From Arthrobacter zhangbolii (GTDB lineage Bacteria; Actinomycetota; Actinomycetes; Actinomycetales; Micrococcaceae), in NCBI RefSeq assembly GCF_022869865.1, contig NZ_CP094984.1, forward strand, positions 1,550,001 through 1,614,000: DNA of 64,000 bases, written 5' to 3'. A model generated the notes under the pieces. It searched no databases, was not told the DNA's origin, and saw only the letters and a list, made by a program, of their open reading frames with translations. Below are positions 25,143 through 35,941 of this stretch, piece by piece. Numbering within the stretch: the stretch's first letter is position 1; every line of letters starts with the position of its first letter. A program made the position numbers and the translations under genes.

Positions 25143-26771
25143 CTAGTAGCCGCGGCTGTTCGGGGATTCGGTGCCGATGACGGTCAGCGAAACCTCGGGG
25201 TGGTTCTTCTCCACCCGGCGCAGCGCCCATACGTCATTGAAAACGGCCACGTACGCGCCGTCGGTCCGCTCCAGCACCTCGGCGCCGTGCACGTTGGAGA
25301 GAATCTCCGCAGCATCGGGCGTGGTGAGCCGGGCCAGTGAGTAGGAAAGCTGCTCGTAGCGCATGGGGGCGTTGAAGTCCTGCGTCATGCGGTCCTCCAC
25401 CACCTCGAACTGCATGGGGCCGACGGCGGCAAGCACCGGCGCCTGGTCGCCGCGGCGGTCCGAGCGCAGCACCTGGATGATGCCCTCGTGCTCGAGCTGG
25501 TCGATGCCCCGGCGGAACTGCTTGTAACGGCTGGGATCCTGGGAACGGGCCACGCGGAAGTGCTCGGGGGAGAAGAACGGGATGGGCGGGTATTCCACCG
25601 GTTCCTCCACGTACAGGCTGTCGCCCACCCGCAGTGCGGAGGCGTTGACCAGCCCGACGACGTCGCCCGGGTAGGCCTGGTCGATCACTTCGCGTTCGCG
25701 GCCAAAGAGGTGCTGGGCGTACTTGGTGGCGAAGGTCTTGCCGGTGTTGGAATGCGTGACCACCATGCCGCGCTCGAAGATGCCGGAGCAGACCCGGATG
25801 AAAGCCACGTGGTCACGGTGCGCGCGGTTCATGCCGGCCTGGACCTTGAAGACGAACCCGGAGAAGGGTGCGTCCACGGGGCGAAGTCCGCCGTCCTTGT
25901 CCTCGCGGGCGGAGGCCGAGGGGGCCAGGTCCACCAGGGTGTCCAGGATCTGCTTGACGCCGAAGTTCAGGGCAGCCGAGGAGAAGAGGATGGGGGTGGC
26001 CTTGGCGTTCAGGAAAGCGTCACGGTCGAAGTCGCGGCCGTCGATGACCAGTTCGGCCTCGTCCAGCGAATCGGTCCACACATCGCCTTCACGCTCGAGC
26101 GCCTGTTCCGGGGTGAAGTGTTCTTCCTTGGCCAGGGAGGCACCGGAGTTCTGCCGTTCAAAGTGGACGTATTCGTCCTTCTGCAGGTCCCAGACACCGC
26201 GGAAATCGCCGGCGATGCCCACGGCCCAGGTCAGGGGCATGGGGGCCAGGCCGGTGCGTTCGGTGATTTCATCCATCAGGGCCAGCGGATCCAGTCCGGG
26301 GCGGTCCCACTTGTTGATCACGGTGATGATGGGCAGGTTCCGGGCGCGGCAGACTTCGAACAGCTTCATGGTCTGGGTTTCCAGGCCCTTGGCGGCGTCC
26401 ACGAGCATTACGGCGCAGTCCACGGCGGCGAGGACGCGGTAGGTGTCCTCGGAGAAGTCGGCGTGGCCGGGGGTGTCCAGCAGGTTGATCACGGTGTCGC
26501 GGTAGGCGAACTGCAGGGCCGTGGAGCTGATGGAGATGCCGCGGTCCTTTTCCATCTGCATCCAGTCGGAGACCGTCTCGCGGCGGTTTTCCTTGCCGTT
26601 GGTGGCGCCGGCGGTGCCGATCACCCGGGCGTGCAGGGCCAGCGCCTCGGTGAGCGTGGACTTACCGGCGTCGGGGTGCGAGATGACGGCAAAGGTGCGC
26701 CGCCGGGCGGACTCCCGAACGATCTCTTTGGTGGCGGTGGCGCTGACGGTGGTGGAAACCTGTTGTGACAC
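25143..26771 (-). CDS. prfC: peptide chain release factor 3
   Basis: 542 residues, usual for RF3. G1 motif SHPDAGKST; translational GTPase G3 DTPGHADFSEDTYR; G4 NKWDRPG; RF3-specific C-terminal domains. Recycles RF1/RF2 from the ribosome after termination by GTP hydrolysis. The frame is open far upstream, but the family begins near the GTG at 26771; no good ribosome site is seen there, so initiation may be leaderless or differ slightly. Divergent from the thiolase across a 285-base gap. Confidence 0.92.
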   Translation of the reverse strand: MSQQVSTTVSATATKEIVRESARRRTFAVISHPDAGKSTLTEALALHARVIGTAGATNGKENRRETVSDWMQMEKDRGISISSTALQFAYRDTVINLLDTPGHADFSEDTYRVLAAVDCAVMLVDAAKGLETQTMKLFEVCRARNLPIITVINKWDRPGLDPLALMDEITERTGLAPMPLTWAVGIAGDFRGVWDLQKDEYVHFERQNSGASLAKEEHFTPEQALEREGDVWTDSLDEAELVIDGRDFDRDAFLNAKATPILFSSAALNFGVKQILDTLVDLAPSASAREDKDGGLRPVDAPFSGFVFKVQAGMNRAHRDHVAFIRVCSGIFERGMVVTHSNTGKTFATKYAQHLFGREREVIDQAYPGDVVGLVNASALRVGDSLYVEEPVEYPPIPFFSPEHFRVARSQDPSRYKQFRRGIDQLEHEGIIQVLRSDRRGDQAPVLAAVGPMQFEVVEDRMTQDFNAPMRYEQLSYSLARLTTPDAAEILSNVHGAEVLERTDGAYVAVFNDVWALRRVEKNHPEVSLTVIGTESPNSRGY

Positions 26772-27056
26772 TCCGCTGCTTTCAGACTCTGTGGGTTGGA
26801 ACTGCTGGGGGACTGCATGTTGTCCGCGCCCGGCAGCCGGCTGCTCAGAACACAGCTTTCTCATTCTACCTGCTGGCTTCCTGCCGCCCGGACAGGGCAG
26901 GGATCCTGCCCGGCGGCTGTCCCACACGGACACCGGTGCGCTGGGCCGCGGAGGCATACCGGTGGTCGGGTGCCCGAACCCGCGGTATCGCCTACTGTGG
27001 TGCTCAGCACACACCTGGCAACCATCTGCCTTACAACGACGAAAGGCCCTCCCATC

Positions 27057-28223
27057 ATGGCTGAAGCGTTCATTATCGACGCCGTCCGCACACCCGTTGG
27101 CAAGCGCAAGGGGGGACTGAGCAGCATCCACCCCGCTGATCTTGCCGCCCATGTCATCGCCGAGACGGTCCGCCGCAGCGGCGTCGATTCCGAGGAATAT
27201 GACGAGGTGATCCTCGGCGCCATTGACCAGGTCGGTCCTCAGGCCATGGATATTGCCCGCACCTCCTGGCTGGCTGCCGGCCTGTCGGAGCGTGTTCCCG
27301 GGACCACCGTGGAGCGGCAGTGCGGCTCCGGCCAGCAGGCGGTTTCCTATGCCGCGCAGGCCGTGATGAGCGGCACCAGCGACCTGGTGATTGCCGGCGG
27401 TGTGCAGAGCATGTCCTCCGTGCCCATCGGTTACGCGAATACCGCTGCCAGGGAGCTGGGTTTCCCGGATCCGTTTGCGGGCTCGGTTGGGTGGGAAAAG
27501 CGCTACGGCGGTCAGCAGGTTTCACAGTTCATCGGTGCGGAGATGATGGTGAAGCAGTGGGGGCTCAGCCGTGAAGAGATGGAGGACTTCGCCGTCGAGT
27601 CCCATGTCCGGGCCATCGCCGCCCAGACAGCGGGACGCTTTGACCGGGAAATCCTCCCGATGAACGGCGTGAGCGCCGATGAAGGGCCGCGGGATCCGGA
27701 CCGGGCCAAGATCGCCACCCTTGCCCCGCTGGCCGAGGGCGGCTCCCTGACTGCCGCCACGTCGTCGCAGATTTCCGACGCCGCAGCGGTCCTGCTGGTC
27801 GCCTCGGAAGACGCGGTGCGGCGGTACGGGCTGAAGCCCCGAGCCCGGATCCACTCAATCTCCGCCCGCGGCGATGATCCGATCATGATGCTGAGTGCGC
27901 CCATCGAGGCCACCCGCCATGCCCTGAAGCGCACCGGCATGAGCGTGGAGGACATCGATCTGTTCGAGATCAACGAGGCCTTCGCTTCCGTGGTCCTGGC
28001 CTGGCAGCGGGAGATTGGCGTGGATATGGCCAAGGTCAACGTCAACGGCGGCGGCATTTCCCTGGGCCACCCCATCGGGGCCACCGGTGCGAGGATCATG
28101 ACCACGCTGCTGCACGAACTCGAGCGGACCGGCGGACGCTTCGGGCTGCAGACCATGTGCGAGGGCGGCGGCCAGGCCAATGTCACCATCATTGAACGTC
28201 TGGACGAGGGCTTCCGGCTCTAA
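27057..28223 (+). CDS. acetyl-CoA acetyltransferase / thiolase family protein
   Basis: 388 residues. The nucleophile Cys is in ERQCGSGQQAVSYAAQAV. NEAFASVV, GGGISLGHPIGATGARIM and the second Cys in MCEGGGQANVTI complete the site. The ATG at 27057 with GAAAGG upstream is the start; the frame upstream is open but not thiolase. A second thiolase in the window, distinct from the fadA copy, and standing alone, so its substrate (acetoacetyl-CoA or other 3-ketoacyl-CoA) cannot be told. Confidence 0.93.
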   Translation: MAEAFIIDAVRTPVGKRKGGLSSIHPADLAAHVIAETVRRSGVDSEEYDEVILGAIDQVGPQAMDIARTSWLAAGLSERVPGTTVERQCGSGQQAVSYAAQAVMSGTSDLVIAGGVQSMSSVPIGYANTAARELGFPDPFAGSVGWEKRYGGQQVSQFIGAEMMVKQWGLSREEMEDFAVESHVRAIAAQTAGRFDREILPMNGVSADEGPRDPDRAKIATLAPLAEGGSLTAATSSQISDAAAVLLVASEDAVRRYGLKPRARIHSISARGDDPIMMLSAPIEATRHALKRTGMSVEDIDLFEINEAFASVVLAWQREIGVDMAKVNVNGGGISLGHPIGATGARIMTTLLHELERTGGRFGLQTMCEGGGQANVTIIERLDEGFRL

Positions 28224-28230
28224 CCGGGTT

Positions 28231-28530
28231 TCAGCTGTAGAGCCGGGCCGGGTCGCCGGCCAGGGCCGCCTTGACGAACCGCGCCGGGTCATCCGCGAGG
28301 ACTTCGATCATGCCGGATTCCACGCCCGCGAGGCTTGCTCTCGCTACGTCGTCCGGGTGGATCATGGGCCCGTCGGCACCGGCCATCATGTCCGTGTCGG
28401 CTGCGCCGAGGTGTACCCCCTGTACCAGGATGTTCCGGCCCGCCAGCTCGACCCGCACAGCCAGCTGTTCGGCTCCTCCTTCCCGGCCACATTGGACGAA
28501 GCCGTCAATATGCAGGGCGCCCCGGCCGCC
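28231..28530 (-). pseudogene. C-terminal remnant of a short-chain dehydrogenase
   Basis: About 100 codons resembling the end of an SDR: AEQLAVRVELAGRNILVQGVHLG, ADTDMMAG, PDDVARASLAGVESGMIEVLADDPARFVKAAL. The Rossmann part with the nucleotide-binding Gly motif is missing, and the Tyr-x-x-x-Lys region is replaced by unrelated-looking sequence (HIDGFVQCGREGG). No start of its own is plausible. Ends 7 bases from the convergent thiolase stop. Confidence 0.65.
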
Positions 28531-28580
28531 TAGGCAGCCTACCGGGGCCAGGGTGTCCTGTCCTCGTAACTTTGCGGCTG

Positions 28581-29006
28581 TCACTTCCCACCGGATTGCG
28601 CCCGGCGGGACAGCCCGTGCCCGGCCGTCCGCGCAATCAGCTCGTCGGCCAGGCACGCAGCCCCAGCGCCGGCCAGATATGCGGGCAGGTCCCAGGCATT
28701 GAAGGTGGTGCCCAGCACCAGCCGCAACGGCGGCCAGGATTCGCCGAGCCGGGCGGGGTACGGGGTGAGCTGGAACAACTCGATCAGCAAACACAGTGCG
28801 ACGGCGGCAGCCGCCATCCTCAATCGCTTCGCCCCGGGCAGGGCAAAGGCCAGCAGCAGGTAGATCAGGGCGGCGTACAGGAAGCCCCCGGCGGCGTCGC
28901 CCGGGACTCCCGGCAGCCCTGTCCGGACGAACAGGCCCAGCATCAGGACAACGACGGCGGCGCCGGCCAGCGCGGCGCGGCGGCGGGCCGTCCGGCGGGA
29001 TGGCAC
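28581..29006 (-). CDS. DUF2809 membrane protein
   Basis: About 141 residues with four hydrophobic helices (ALAGAAVVVLMLGLFVRTGL, GFLYAALIYLLLAFALPG, MAAAAVALCLLIELFQLTPYP, LPAYLAGAGAACLADELI). The motif GTTFNAWDLPAYLAG near the end is characteristic of DUF2809. Function unknown. The start is uncertain: the GTG at 29006 gives a family-sized protein; no strong ribosome site is visible. Confidence 0.7.
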   Translation of the reverse strand: MPSRRTARRRAALAGAAVVVLMLGLFVRTGLPGVPGDAAGGFLYAALIYLLLAFALPGAKRLRMAAAAVALCLLIELFQLTPYPARLGESWPPLRLVLGTTFNAWDLPAYLAGAGAACLADELIARTAGHGLSRRAQSGGK

Positions 29007-29490
29007 GCCAGGGCCTGACCTGGTGCTGCGCGGGACGGCGGGAATCCGGTTGTTCTCCGAGCGGGGCTGTGAAGTATCGATGCGGTCACTGTAGCCCGCC
29101 GGGAACCAGGCAGGATCCCGGCGGGGAGTGTCCGGGCAGTCGGGATGGGAAGCAGGCGGGAGCTCGGCTGGGAGTGTCCGGGAAGTCCGCGCAGGAGCAC
29201 CGGCTCCAATCGAGAAGGCACAAATTACCGATTTTTCGGCGGATAACGGTAATTTGTGCCTTTTCGATCCCGCCAACGGTAATTTGTGCCTTCTCGATCC
29301 GGGCCGATCCGGGCCAGGCAATTGCACCTCACCTCGGACCGGGCAGCGGTACCCCGACGGCCGGGCCGGTGTCGACTCTGCACTAGTTACGGGTTTTCGG
29401 CCGCGAACGGTAAGAACTGCGGACTCGATGCCTCCCACGGGCTCCACATCTCCGCACCGTCACATCTCCCTGCCCCACATCTCCGCACCG
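29007..29490. other. non-coding, repeat-rich spacer between DUF2809 and V-ATPase subunit D
   Basis: 484 bases without a convincing gene. It holds the AATTTGTGCC inverted/direct repeat element (29208-29300) and a 23-bp direct repeat (29444-29497). AT-rich patches stand out against the GC-rich surroundings. Confidence 0.7.
29208..29300. repeat. REP-like repeat element, three copies of a 22-24 bp motif
   Basis: The motif CGGTAATTTGTGCCTTCTCG occurs inverted at 29208-29230 and direct at 29247-29270 (one base changed) and 29277-29300. The first two form a hairpin with a 16-base loop; copies two and three are spaced 30 bases. Resembles bacterial repetitive extragenic palindromes. Confidence 0.8.
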
Positions 29491-29497
29491 TCACATC
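29444..29497. repeat. 23-bp direct repeat at the 3' end of the V-ATPase operon
   Basis: CCACATCTCCGCACCGTCAC plus three bases occurs at 29444-29466 and 29475-29497. The second copy spans the stop codon of the subunit D gene, so the repeat duplicates its 3' end. Confidence 0.85.
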
Positions 29498-30090
29498 AGC
29501 CCGGCAGCCCAGCGCAACCGCAGGCTTTCCTCCAGCTCCTGCTCCGCTATGCGCTGCTCGATCGCCTTCAGCTGGTCCTCGAGCAGCGGAATCCACCGGT
29601 TCTCCACGGCCCGCTGCCGGGTCCGGGTAGTTGCCAGTTCCTCCGAGACCAGCAGCAGTGCCCGCTGGACGGCCGCAGCGGAGACTGCCGCCTCCAGCGC
29701 TTCCCGGTGGGCTGCGGCTGCATATGCCAGGGCCGAACTGCCCCCGGCCGGCGGCGCAGACGGGACGGTACACGTGGCTTCCTCGGGATAGGAGATGCCC
29801 ATGGCCCCGCCCCACAGCACGCTGACCCGGGCGTCCTGCAGCGGGGCCGCAGCCAGCAGGCGGTCCGCGCCGTCCAGTGCCGTGGTCCGCCGCAGCCACA
29901 CAGATGCTTCACGGGCCGCTGCTTCCCAGGCCAGCCGTGCGGCGTCGGCCCGCTCAGCCATCCCCTCGATGGAGCGCTGCAGGATCCGCTGCTTGCGGTC
30001 CAGCAATTCGGCCCCGCGCCGGGCGGTCGCGAGCCGTCGCTGCACCTCGGACCGTTCGGCCCGGCTGCCTCCGGAGCGGAACCCGCTCAC
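29491..30090 (-). CDS. ntpD: V/A-type ATPase subunit D (central stalk)
   Basis: 199 residues from the GTG at 30090 (13 bases after the subunit B stop). A long helical coiled-coil protein: N-terminal RSEVQRRLATARRGAELLDRKQRILQ and C-terminal VENRWIPLLEDQLKAIEQRIAEQELEESLR are the two rotor-shaft helices typical of subunit D, with a short beta segment in the middle. With F it forms the rotating axle inside the A3B3 head. Last gene of the nine-gene operon. Confidence 0.88.
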   Translation of the reverse strand: MSGFRSGGSRAERSEVQRRLATARRGAELLDRKQRILQRSIEGMAERADAARLAWEAAAREASVWLRRTTALDGADRLLAAAPLQDARVSVLWGGAMGISYPEEATCTVPSAPPAGGSSALAYAAAAHREALEAAVSAAAVQRALLLVSEELATTRTRQRAVENRWIPLLEDQLKAIEQRIAEQELEESLRLRWAAGLM

Positions 30091-30103
30091 CGCGCCGGTC
30101 CCG

Positions 30104-31516
30104 TCACAGCCGCGCCCCGCCCTCAGGCCCGGGCAGGTACCGGTCAAGGAACTCCGCCGAAAGCATGGTCAGCTCCCGGCGTGGCAGCAGCGACAGTGCC
30201 TGCCACGCCAGGTCCAGGGTCTGCTGCAGGGTGCGCAGCTCGTCCCGGCCCTGGTTGAGCAGCTCCCGTTCCACCACGGTCCGGAACTCGATGTAGGCCT
30301 TGTCGGTTTCGCTGAGCGCCGCAGCTCCCACCAGTTCGGCCAGTTCGGAGGCGGAGCGCGCGCGGGACATGGCGGAGAGGATCTGGGCGGCGACGTCGAG
30401 GTGGTCCTCACGGGTACGCCCCTTCCCGGCACCGCTGCGCATCAGCCGGGACAGGGAGGACAGGACATCCACGGGCGGGTAAATACCGCGGGCGTCAATG
30501 TCGCCGTCGAGCACTACCTGCCCCTCGGTGATGTAACCGGTGAGGTCCGGCACCGGATGGGTGATGTCCCCGGCGGGCATGGTCAGCACCGGCACAATGG
30601 TGACCGAGCCTTCGCGGCCCTTAACCCGCCCGCAGCGTTCGTACAGGGTGGCCAGGTCACTGTAGAGGTAGCCGGGGTAGCCGCGGCGGGCCGGTATTTC
30701 CCGCCGCGCGGCGGAGACCTCGCGGACTGCCTCCGCGTAGCTGGTCATGTCCGACATCACCACCAGCACATCCGAGCCGTGGTCATAGGCCAGGGACTCC
30801 GCGACCGTCAGCGCGATCCGCGGGGTGAGAATGCGTTCAATCACCGGATCATCAGCGGCGTTGAGCAGCAGCACCAGCTCTCCTGCGGCGGAGCGTTCCT
30901 CCAGCCGGTCGCGGATGTAGGCAATGTCCGCATGGGTCATGCCCATGGCCGCGAACACCACCCGGAAGGCCCGCCCCGAGGAGGTGGCGGCCTGGGCGGC
31001 GATCTGCGTAGCCAGGGTCAGGTGCGGCAGGCCCGGGATGGAGAAGATCGGCAGTTTCTGTCCGCGGACCAGGGTGGTCAGGGCATCCACCACGGAAATG
31101 CCGGTGATGACCGGATCCTGCGGCGGTTCCCGGAAAACGGGGTTCAGCGGCCAGCCGCCCACTGGAGCGGTTTCCTCGGCTGTAACGGGAGGGCCGCCGT
31201 CGAGCGGTTCCCCCCGGCCGTTGCAGACCCTGCCGAGCCACCCGTCTCCCACGGGCACGGAAAGCGGGCGGCCCTGGAAGCGCACTTCCACCCCGCCCAG
31301 CGCCATGCCCTCGGTGCCTTCGAACACCTGCAGGGTGGTTTCATCCCCGTCGATCTCCAGTACCAGGCCGTGCCGCTGCGCCCCGCCGTCCACCGAGACG
31401 GTGGCAAACTCGTCCCAGCCCACGCCGTCGGTGTCGCCCAGGACCAGCAGCGGGCCCCGGAGCTCGCGTACGTCGCTGTGTCCCACCCGGGCCGTGGGGC
31501 CGGTGTTGTTAGCCAT
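30104..31516 (-). CDS. ntpB: V/A-type ATPase subunit B (non-catalytic)
   Basis: 470 residues. It has the subunit B nucleotide-binding fold with a degenerate P-loop (FSIPGLPHLTLATQIAAQA) and the conserved FAAMGMTHADIAYIRDRLEE and VLVVMSDMTSYAEAVREVSAARREIPARRGYPGYLYSDLA regions. It alternates with A in the hexameric head. The ATG at 31516 (GGGAG upstream) overlaps the end of subunit A by 8 bases, indicating coupled translation. Confidence 0.95.
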   Translation of the reverse strand: MANNTGPTARVGHSDVRELRGPLLVLGDTDGVGWDEFATVSVDGGAQRHGLVLEIDGDETTLQVFEGTEGMALGGVEVRFQGRPLSVPVGDGWLGRVCNGRGEPLDGGPPVTAEETAPVGGWPLNPVFREPPQDPVITGISVVDALTTLVRGQKLPIFSIPGLPHLTLATQIAAQAATSSGRAFRVVFAAMGMTHADIAYIRDRLEERSAAGELVLLLNAADDPVIERILTPRIALTVAESLAYDHGSDVLVVMSDMTSYAEAVREVSAARREIPARRGYPGYLYSDLATLYERCGRVKGREGSVTIVPVLTMPAGDITHPVPDLTGYITEGQVVLDGDIDARGIYPPVDVLSSLSRLMRSGAGKGRTREDHLDVAAQILSAMSRARSASELAELVGAAALSETDKAYIEFRTVVERELLNQGRDELRTLQQTLDLAWQALSLLPRRELTMLSAEFLDRYLPGPEGGARL

Positions 31517-33428
31517 GGGCTGCTCCCGCCGCTGGTTGCACTGTGGATGGCTGGTCAAGATCCGCTGTTAGCCGGCGCAGGAACTCCCGGGCGCGCTGCC
31601 GGACTCCCTCGGCGTCGGTGGGGCCCGTGTCCTCGCGCAGGCGGAGGATGGGGGAGAAATCGTAGCGCTCGACGTCGGCCGGCGGCACTCCGCGTCCCAC
31701 CATGGCCTGGCAGGTATCCACCACATCCAGCACCGTCTGCAGCAGGGCGGCACCCTTGTCCGCGGAGCTGTACCCGTCATTGGGACTGAGCGCATTCTGC
31801 AGCAGCACCCCGTCGCGCAGCAGGCGCCCGCCCAGCAGGACCATCTGCTCATGGCCGGGCAGCGAGGAGGCGCCGATGATTTCCGCGAGCGCGGTCAACC
31901 GGTCCGCCTCGGCCAGCAACAGCGAGGCCCGGGCCCGCCGCGCGGTCCACTGCGGGTCTCCGTGGGCGGAGTACCAGCGGCCCAGCGACTCGGCGTCCCG
32001 GGAGAAGGAACCGCGCCAGGAGACGGCGGGGTAGTGCCGTGAGTAGGCCAGGTCCCGGTCCAGCAGCCAGAGGGTACGGACAAAACGCTGGGTACCGGTG
32101 GTCACCGGTTCGCTCATGTCCCCGCCGGGAGGGGAGACGGCGCCAATCACGGTAACCGACGCCGTCGCCCCGCCCAGGGTCCGAACCCGGGCGGCCCGCT
32201 CGTAGAATGCCGCCAGTTCGCTGGCCAGGGAGGCGGGATAGCCCTCCTCGGCGGGCAGGTCCCCGTTGCGGTTGGCGAATTCGCGCAGGGCTTCCGCCCA
32301 GCGGGAGGTGGAATCGGCAATCACCACGGCGTCGTAGCCCATGTCGCGGAAGAACTCGGCAACGGTAACCCCGGAGGCAATGGACGCCTCCCGGGCCATC
32401 ATCGGCATGTTGGACGTATTGGCAATGATGACCGTACGGTCAATGAGCTTGCCGCCGGTACGCGGATCATCCAGACCCGAGAGCCCGTCCAGCACGTCCG
32501 CCATCTCATTGCCGCGCTCGCCGCAGCCCACGTAGACAATCACGTCCGCGTCCGACCATTTGGCAATCTGCTGCAGCGTCAGCGTTTTGCCGGTACCGAA
32601 TCCGCCGGGGACGGCTGCCGCCGCACCGCGCGGAACCGGGAAGAGCAGATCCAGCACACGCTGTCCGGTCTGCAGTGGGACGAGATCGGTAATGCGCTCG
32701 CCGAAGGGGCGGGGCCGGTGCACCGGCCAGCGCTGGGCCAGGGTAACCTCCACTCCGCCCACCCGGGCCACCGGGTCCAACGGTCGGACTTTTCCCTGCG
32801 CCAGCCAGGTGATTTCCCCGGAGACCGACGGCGGCGCCATCACCCGGAATTCAACTGTGCCTGCCGTGGGGACAATACCCAGGACCTGCCCTGCCCGGAC
32901 CGTGTCCCCGACCGCCACGGAGGGGGTGAAGTCCCATTCGGTTTCCAGCACCGTCGGATCTTCAGTGGAACTCTGCCGCTGCTGGGTGAGCCAGAGCGGG
33001 GCGGACGAGAGCGGGCGGAGCAGCCCGTCAAAAACGGTGCCGAGCAGTCCGGGCCCCAGCAGGCCCGCAAGCTGGTGCCCGGTCCGTTCCACCGGGTCAC
33101 CGTTTTTCAGCCCGCCGGTGTACTCATACGCCTGGACAGTGGCAGTATCCCCGTTGATGGACACCGCCTGGGCGGCAATACCTTCGGGACCCACATTGAC
33201 CACTTCAAGCATGGTCAGGCCGGGCAGGCCGCGGATTTCAACCAGCGGTCCGCTGACCCGTGTGACCACACCCGTTTCGCCCCGTGCCTGCCCGGCTGCC
33301 GCTCCTCCCGCCGCCGACGCCCCGGTCCCCGCCCCCGCCGCCGCCCCCGCCGACGTCGCCCCGGTCCCGGCAATGTCCCTGGCCGTACCGGCGCTGCCGG
33401 TACCCGGTGTCCTCACACGTCTTCCCAT
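31509..33428 (-). CDS. ntpA: V/A-type ATPase catalytic subunit A
   Basis: 639 residues. Walker A GGFGTGKTLTLQQIAKWSDAD, then VYVGCGERGNEMADVL, catalytic-subunit bulge domain, and Walker B region DAVVIADSTSRWAEALREFA. Hydrolyses or synthesises ATP in the V/A-type rotary machine. Starts with an unusual Gly/Ala/Thr-rich stretch of about 50 residues (GTGASAAGGAAAGQARGE) before the conserved GVVTRVSGPLVEIRGL beta-barrel, which is longer than usual. Its ATG overlaps the preceding subunit gene by 16 bases. Confidence 0.95.
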   Translation of the reverse strand: MGRRVRTPGTGSAGTARDIAGTGATSAGAAAGAGTGASAAGGAAAGQARGETGVVTRVSGPLVEIRGLPGLTMLEVVNVGPEGIAAQAVSINGDTATVQAYEYTGGLKNGDPVERTGHQLAGLLGPGLLGTVFDGLLRPLSSAPLWLTQQRQSSTEDPTVLETEWDFTPSVAVGDTVRAGQVLGIVPTAGTVEFRVMAPPSVSGEITWLAQGKVRPLDPVARVGGVEVTLAQRWPVHRPRPFGERITDLVPLQTGQRVLDLLFPVPRGAAAAVPGGFGTGKTLTLQQIAKWSDADVIVYVGCGERGNEMADVLDGLSGLDDPRTGGKLIDRTVIIANTSNMPMMAREASIASGVTVAEFFRDMGYDAVVIADSTSRWAEALREFANRNGDLPAEEGYPASLASELAAFYERAARVRTLGGATASVTVIGAVSPPGGDMSEPVTTGTQRFVRTLWLLDRDLAYSRHYPAVSWRGSFSRDAESLGRWYSAHGDPQWTARRARASLLLAEADRLTALAEIIGASSLPGHEQMVLLGGRLLRDGVLLQNALSPNDGYSSADKGAALLQTVLDVVDTCQAMVGRGVPPADVERYDFSPILRLREDTGPTDAEGVRQRAREFLRRLTADLDQPSTVQPAAGAAHG

Positions 33429-33936
33429 AGTCTGCGCACCTCCCGCGCGTTTTCTTCCAGGGCCTGTTCGGCCAGGGAGGGCAATGACAGGTCAATCCGG
33501 CGTGATCCGGCCGTGCCGGTGACGCCGCCCCTGGGGCTTTCCGTCACCGAAGCCATCGGCCCCAGCAACCGGTCCGCCTGTGCCGTCAGCCGCCGCAGGA
33601 TCTGCGGATAGCGCGGGTCCCGGCGAATTTCGCGGGCCTGCTGCATCACTTCGGCAGTGAGTAGGGAGTGCAGGTGCTCCTGCTCGGCCAGGACGCTCCG
33701 CCGTGCTGCCCGGCGGGCCCGGGCCGAGGACGCCACGGCATCCGCCCGCGCCGCCTCGGCGCCCTCGCGCGAGGCAGTGGCCCGGATGTCCGCGGCTTCG
33801 GCGCGGGCGGCGGCGAGGATCTCCTCCGCCTGCCTCCGTGCTTCTGCCTCTGTGCGGGCGGCGTTTTGTGCGGCCTCACGGTCCAGCGCCCGGCGAACCG
33901 GTTCCAGTGCGGTTTCGGCGCCGCGCGGCAGCCGGG

Positions 33937-33940
<4 letters not shown>
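33413..33940 (-). CDS. V/A-type ATPase subunit E-like (peripheral stalk)
   Basis: 175 residues from the ATG at 33940, which overlaps the stop of the upstream F gene (ATGA). Highly charged Ala/Arg/Glu helix (ALDREAAQNAARTEAEARRQAEEILAAARAEAADIRATA) in the first half, then a small C-terminal domain. This matches subunit E in layout and operon position (between F and A), although sequence conservation of stalk subunits is low. Expected to pair with G/H as stator. Confidence 0.78.

Positions 33941-35927
<1,987 letters not shown>

Positions 35928-35941
<14 letters not shown>

Noticed and set aside
29795-31789. A 664-codon plus-strand frame across V-ATPase subunits D and B and part of A
   Set aside because: Antisense to recognisable ATPase subunits and itself composed of low-complexity sequence.
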